Source of the DNA: Rickettsiales bacterium
Lineage (GTDB): Bacteria > Pseudomonadota > Alphaproteobacteria > Rickettsiales > UBA3002
DNA length: 9,830 nucleotides
Assembly (NCBI GenBank): GCA_027489915.1
Contig: JAIXZB010000015.1
Span: 1 to 9,830 of the forward strand
Reading direction: 5' to 3'
Shown piece by piece: positions 6,575 through 9,830 of the stretch; within the stretch, counting starts at the first letter, position 1, and each line of letters opens with the position of its first letter. A program made the translations under genes and the position numbers. A model generated the notes under the pieces. That model saw only the letters and a list, made by a program, of their open reading frames with translations. It did not search any database and was not told where the DNA came from.

Positions 6575-7192
6575 ATGGACTGGATACATCATTTCCTTGA
6601 ATGGCTTGTGCATTTTGTTGAAGAAATGGGCTATTGGGGCATTTTCTTCATGACATTTATTGAATCGACCTTTGTGCCTATTCCAGCGGAGGCGACGATG
6701 CTGCCTGCGGGGTATCTGGTGCAGCAGGGCAAGCTTAATTTCTGGTTGGTATGGCTATCGAGTATTGTCGGCACGGTTGGTGGTGCTTACTTCAATTATT
6801 GGCTGGCTAAGAAATATGGGCGCGATCTATTTGATCGTTATGGTAAGTATTTGATGATGACGCCTGCAAAGATGGCGAAGCTTGAGAATTTCTTTGAAAA
6901 GCATGGTGCGATTTCGACCTTTACGGGAAGGCTTATTCCGGGTTTGCGGCATTATATTTCGTTCCCCGCAGGGCTTGCGCAGATGCGGATTGCGCCGTTT
7001 GTGGGATACACCGCGCTGGGTGGGAGTATATGGATGCTTATCTTACTGGTGTTGGGGTATAAGATTGGTGAGAATCAGGAGTTGGCTGCGCAGTACATGC
7101 CTTGGATCAAAGCGGGAACGCTAGGTGTGTTGGTGGTTGGGATTGCGGTGTATTTGTGGCTGCGTAAACGTAAGCAGAACCGTGCTGTTTAG
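6575..7192 (+). CDS. DedA family inner-membrane protein
   Basis: The protein has 205 residues from ATG 6575, preceded by GGAG (6563-6566) at 8 bases. Family marks in order are FFMTFIESTFVPIPAEATMLPAG (24-46, with acidic E30 and E39 in the first re-entrant region) and GTVGGAYFNYWLAKKYG (66-82). The family's most conserved segment, with GRLIPGLRHYISFPAG at 118-133, follows, and a last membrane helix (about 178-196) ends in the basic tail RKRKQNRAV. DedA proteins are inner-membrane transporters related to the VTT fold. Various members recycle undecaprenyl phosphate or phosphatidylethanolamine and support proton-motive force, division and envelope-stress tolerance. Which of these applies here cannot be told from sequence. 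The gene stands alone between the unknown gene and the convergent feoB. All conserved charged residues I can recognise are present. Confidence 0.92.
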   Translation: MDWIHHFLEWLVHFVEEMGYWGIFFMTFIESTFVPIPAEATMLPAGYLVQQGKLNFWLVWLSSIVGTVGGAYFNYWLAKKYGRDLFDRYGKYLMMTPAKMAKLENFFEKHGAISTFTGRLIPGLRHYISFPAGLAQMRIAPFVGYTALGGSIWMLILLVLGYKIGENQELAAQYMPWIKAGTLGVLVVGIAVYLWLRKRKQNRAV

Positions 7193-7200
7193 CAGATTAA

Positions 7201-7221
7201 ATGCTGAAACAAGTGCAGCAT
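7201..7221. terminator. Weak stem-loop between the convergent DedA and feoB genes
   Basis: ATGCTG (7201-7206) and CAGCAT (7216-7221) form a perfect 6-base stem with a 9-base loop, 9 bases after the DedA-gene stop and 21 bases beyond the feoB stop. On the minus strand the stem is followed by TTTAAT, which is a poor U-tract; on the plus strand by AACGGGG, which is none. It may act as a weak or bidirectional end for feoB, but it does not meet the usual standard for an intrinsic terminator. Confidence 0.3.
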
Positions 7222-7241
7222 AACGGGGTGGCTGATTTAAA

Positions 7242-9092
7242 TTACTTTAAAAAATAAGTGGCTACGTGGAAGGTGATGCCTGCGGCGACGTAGGCGAGGC
7301 CGAACAGGTAGATGGTGCTGACCCACATCCATTTCCAACTATTGGTTTCGCGGCGGATGACAGCTAAAGTTGAAATACATTGTGGCGCGAAGATGAACCA
7401 CACGATGAAGGCCAATGCGGATGCAAGTGGCCATGAGCTTGCAAGTGCGGCGCCTAGCGTGGCATCGGTGGCATCGCTAATGGCATAGACAGTACCAAGT
7501 GCGCCCACTGCCACTTCACGTGCGGCCATGGCGGGGATTAGGGCAATGACCATTTGCCAGTTAAAGCCAATTGGTTCGAATATGGGAGCGAGTGTTTTGC
7601 CGATGATGCCAGTTGCGCTGTATTCGATGGCATCCTTGGTGGCATTTTCTGGCGGGGTGGGGAAGGTTGAGCAAAACCACAGAATGACCATGACCACAAA
7701 AATGACGGTTCCTGCACGGCGAAGAAAGATTTTTGCACGCTCTAAAAGCCCAAACACAAAATTGCGCAGGGAGGGGATTTTATAGGAGGGGAGCTCTAGT
7801 ACAAAGCTATCCTGCCCTTGGCGGAACACAAAATATTTGAGAATGAGTGCAATGATAAGACCTGAGAGCAGTGCTATCATGTAGAGGCCGAACATTACCA
7901 ATCCTTGCAGGCCAAACCCATGGATTGTGGTATTGGGAATGAAGGCGGCAATGATGAGCACATAGACGGGCAAGCGCGCGGAACAGGTCATCAGTGGCGC
8001 GATGAGGATGGTAGTGAGCCTATCGTGGCGTGATTCGATGGTGCGGGTGGCCATGATGCCCGGAATCGCACAGGCGAAGGAAGAAAGAAGTGGAATGAAG
8101 GCTTTGCCGTGTAGGCCTACACCACCCATCATTTTATCGAGCAGGAAGGCGGCGCGTGCCATGTAGCCTGAATCTTCGAGCAGTAGAATGAATGCATAGA
8201 GAATGAGAATTTGCGGCAGGAAAATGACGACGCTGCCGACACCTGCAATGATACCATCGGTGATGAAGGATTTGAGGTGGCCATCTGGCAGCATGCCTCC
8301 CACCCAGCTACTAAGTGTGCTCATGCCAGCGTCTATCATATCCATTGGTGCGCCTGACCAGCTGAATACGGCTTGGAACATGAAGAACATGAGGGTGATT
8401 AAAAATAACAGGCCAAATAATGGGTGAAGGAGAAATGCATCGATGCGGTAGGTAGTGACGGGGGGAGTGCCATAGGCGATGCCTGCTGCATCCAGCATGT
8501 GTATACTGGCGCGGGTGAGGGCGCGTAGTTCAGTGGTGGTGGGTTCCTGCCAGTGTATTTCTTTGATGGGGGATTTGCCTTTAGCGAGTGTGCTGCTGAT
8601 GGATTCGAGCAAGGCCTCGATACTTCCACGTCGCACAGCAACGGTTGAGACGACAGGAATGCCGAGTTGTTTTGATAGGGCGGCGGTATCGATAGTGAAG
8701 CCCCGGCGTTTGGCGATATCCATCATGTTGAGGGCGAGTATGAGAGGGCGGCCGAGTTGCTTGAGTTCGAGCACTAAACGCAGTTGTAATTTGAGGTTGG
8801 TGGCATCGGCGACGCAGACGATGACATCGGCGTGGCCGATATCGCGGATGCGGCCTAGCACCACATCGCGGGTTATCATCTCATCGGGGCTTTTGGCACG
8901 CAGGGTGTAGAGGCCGGGTAGATCGATGATGCGGGTTTGGGTGCCATCTGGCAGATGGAAAAATCCCTCTTTACGCTCAACGGTGACGCCTGGGTAGTTA
9001 CCCACTTTTTGATGGCTTCCTGTGAGGCGGTTGAAGAGGGCGGTTTTGCCTGCATTGGGGCAGCCCACCAAGGCGATAAGTGGTTGTGTCAT
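7242..9092 (-). CDS. feoB: Ferrous iron transporter B
   Basis: The 616-residue protein imports Fe2+ across the inner membrane. An N-terminal G domain carries G1 GCPNAGKT (10-17), switch I GVTVE (35-39), G3 DLPG (57-60) and G4 NMMD (122-125). A helical GDI-like spacer follows to about 210. The membrane part starts near 220 and contains the two Gate repeats: LLSSFACAIPGIMATRTI (335-352, Cys341) and the LMTCSARLPVYVLI region (367-380, Cys370), with MAAREV (522-527) further on. It is shorter than the 773-residue Escherichia coli protein; it ends at the last membrane helix and lacks a FeoC-like tail. No feoC gene follows. All GTPase and gate residues I can check are present. The start ATG 9092 overlaps the feoA stop as ATGA. 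Control is probably through the Fur-like site in front of feoA. Confidence 0.97.
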   Translation of the reverse strand: MTQPLIALVGCPNAGKTALFNRLTGSHQKVGNYPGVTVERKEGFFHLPDGTQTRIIDLPGLYTLRAKSPDEMITRDVVLGRIRDIGHADVIVCVADATNLKLQLRLVLELKQLGRPLILALNMMDIAKRRGFTIDTAALSKQLGIPVVSTVAVRRGSIEALLESISSTLAKGKSPIKEIHWQEPTTTELRALTRASIHMLDAAGIAYGTPPVTTYRIDAFLLHPLFGLLFLITLMFFMFQAVFSWSGAPMDMIDAGMSTLSSWVGGMLPDGHLKSFITDGIIAGVGSVVIFLPQILILYAFILLLEDSGYMARAAFLLDKMMGGVGLHGKAFIPLLSSFACAIPGIMATRTIESRHDRLTTILIAPLMTCSARLPVYVLIIAAFIPNTTIHGFGLQGLVMFGLYMIALLSGLIIALILKYFVFRQGQDSFVLELPSYKIPSLRNFVFGLLERAKIFLRRAGTVIFVVMVILWFCSTFPTPPENATKDAIEYSATGIIGKTLAPIFEPIGFNWQMVIALIPAMAAREVAVGALGTVYAISDATDATLGAALASSWPLASALAFIVWFIFAPQCISTLAVIRRETNSWKWMWVSTIYLFGLAYVAAGITFHVATYFLK

Positions 9093-9358
9093 GCGGCGGG
9101 CTCGGTGATAAGGGAAACAAGAATGGTTGCTGCTTCGGTACGGCGCAGGGCGATAATGCGGTCATCGACGCGTACAGCGATGGGGTCGCGACCAAAGGGG
9201 CCTTGGTGCAGCAGTTCGATTTCAGCGCCTTCGATGATACCCATCTCGAGCAGGCGGCGCTGGATGGTTTCATCGCTTTCTAAGGTTTCGATATAGGCGC
9301 GCATGCCGCGCTTGAGCGAAGTGAGTGCAAAATGTGGAGTGTTTTGATTCATGCGCAT
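9089..9358 (-). CDS. feoA: FeoA, SH3-fold partner of FeoB
   Basis: This cytosolic protein has 89 residues from ATG 9358, or 87 from ATG 9352. The second start has GGA at 5 bases and may be the true one; nothing like a Shine-Dalgarno precedes 9358. The family pattern is clear: LTSLKRGMRAYIETL, then IQRRLLEMGIIEGAEIEL (32-49), a GPFGRDPIAVRVDDRIIALRR segment (53-73) and EAATILV (75-81). FeoA binds FeoB and is needed for iron uptake in well-studied species. Its stop overlaps the feoB start by 4 bases (9089-9092), so the pair is translationally coupled. The C-terminal tail (about 84-89) is short and Ala-rich. Confidence 0.95.
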   Translation of the reverse strand: MRMNQNTPHFALTSLKRGMRAYIETLESDETIQRRLLEMGIIEGAEIELLHQGPFGRDPIAVRVDDRIIALRRTEAATILVSLITEPAA

Positions 9359-9389
9359 CCATTGAATTTCAGGCTTTTACATATGCGGA

Positions 9390-9404
9390 TGCGAATTATT
9401 TGCA
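9390..9404. promoter_or_regulatory. Probable Fur box upstream of feoAB
   Basis: TGCGAAT-T-ATTTGCA is a 7-1-7 palindrome with 6 of 7 paired positions. It shares 10 of 14 arm positions with the classical Fur core TGATAATnATTATCA, and the TGC/GCA ends fit the form known for alphaproteobacterial Fur sites. It lies about 31-38 bases before the feoA starts and covers the candidate -10. Iron-bound Fur here would block transcription, the expected control for ferrous uptake. Recognition is by eye, without a matrix score. Confidence 0.6.
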
Positions 9405-9423
9405 AGTAAAATCTTGTTAGTAA
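9395..9423 (-). promoter_or_regulatory. Candidate feoAB promoter overlapping the Fur box
   Basis: On the minus strand TTACTA (9423-9418, 4 of 6 to TTGACA) is followed by 17 bases and AATAAT (9400-9395, 5 of 6 to TATAAT). The -10 lies wholly inside the palindrome at 9390-9404. Transcription would begin near 9388, giving a leader of roughly 30 bases. An alternative -35, CTGACA, lies a little upstream but has no good -10 at the right distance. Confidence 0.45.
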
Positions 9424-9440
9424 TTTGTCAGGTAATTCAG

Positions 9441-9830
9441 TCAGAGGCTTATGCGTACCAGTGTGCCTTTGTTCTGGCCATCAGTGAGAGAGATCTTTCC
9501 TTTGTGAAGTTCTATGATGGCGCGCACCAAACTTAGACCCAAGCCGCTTCCTGGAGTGGAGCGGCTCGCTTCGACACGGTAGAAACGGTTGAACACTTTG
9601 TTGCGGTGTTCGCTTGGTATGCCATCGCCTTCATCTTCGATTTCGAGTGTGGTGGAGCGTTTGGATGTGTGGAGGCGAATATGAATGGTGCCATTATTGG
9701 GGCTATATTTTATGGCGTTGTCGATGAGGTTGGTTATGGCTTGAAAGAGTAAATCTTTATCGCCGACAATGGGTGCGTCTTTTATTGAGGTGGCAAAGAC
9801 AATGTTTTTATCGTGTGCTAACGGCTCGTA
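9441..9830 (-). CDS. Sensor histidine kinase, C-terminal ATPase domain (5' truncated by window edge)
   Basis: The minus strand is open from the window edge to TGA at 9443-9441, giving 129 residues with no start. It is a HATPase_c domain with all its boxes: N box QAITNLIDNAIKYSP (30-44), G1 DEGDGIP (66-72), F box VFNRFYRVEASR (79-90) and G2 GSGLGLSLV (94-102). The end, GKISLTDGQNKGTLVRISL, is the usual closing strand pair. The pattern FxRFYR fits the EnvZ/OmpR-type class of two-component kinases. The His-containing dimerisation domain, sensor part and membrane segments are beyond the window, so the signal is unknown. It points the same way as feoAB, 82 bases upstream of feoA, but feoAB seems to have its own promoter. 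Confidence 0.93.
   Translation of the reverse strand, partial: YEPLAHDKNIVFATSIKDAPIVGDKDLLFQAITNLIDNAIKYSPNNGTIHIRLHTSKRSTTLEIEDEGDGIPSEHRNKVFNRFYRVEASRSTPGSGLGLSLVRAIIELHKGKISLTDGQNKGTLVRISL

Overview
The window looks like chromosomal DNA of a free-living or host-associated Gram-negative bacterium, most likely an alphaproteobacterium. The evidence is the photolyase-associated cluster, a YbaL-type antiporter, FeoA/FeoB, and a 7-1-7 palindrome upstream of feoA in the TGCAAAT-type form that I associate with alphaproteobacterial Fur sites. Taxonomy is inference, since there is no rRNA or other marker. No tRNA, rRNA, IS element, CRISPR array or phage gene was seen. No gene-free stretch exceeds about 160 bases.

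Region 1 (1-2172, + strand) is a tight operon of five overlapping or abutting genes: the C-terminal end of a photolyase/cryptochrome FAD-binding domain protein, a separate small protein resembling the photolyase N-terminal alpha/beta domain, a DUF2256 zinc-ribbon protein, a DUF3429 membrane protein, and a renalase-like FAD/NAD(P) oxidoreductase. It looks like a flavin- and light-related module in which the two photolyase domains are separate genes in reversed order (FAD domain first).

Region 2 (2176-5764, - strand) holds a YheS-like ABC-F ATPase and a YbaL/Kef-type cation:proton antiporter. Region 3 (5765-6574, mainly + strand) holds a 186-residue protein of unknown family. Its DNA is clearly more AT-rich than its neighbours and lacks the strand skew seen elsewhere. 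Region 4 (6575-7192, + strand) is a DedA-family membrane protein.

Region 5 (7242-9830, - strand) is the ferrous-iron uptake pair feoA-feoB, coupled by an ATGA overlap. A probable Fur box overlaps the candidate promoter. Upstream of that is the C-terminal ATPase domain of a sensor histidine kinase that runs off the window edge.

Across most of the window the + strand is rich in G and T whichever strand is coding. This suggests the + strand is the leading strand of replication and shapes codon choice in both gene orientations.
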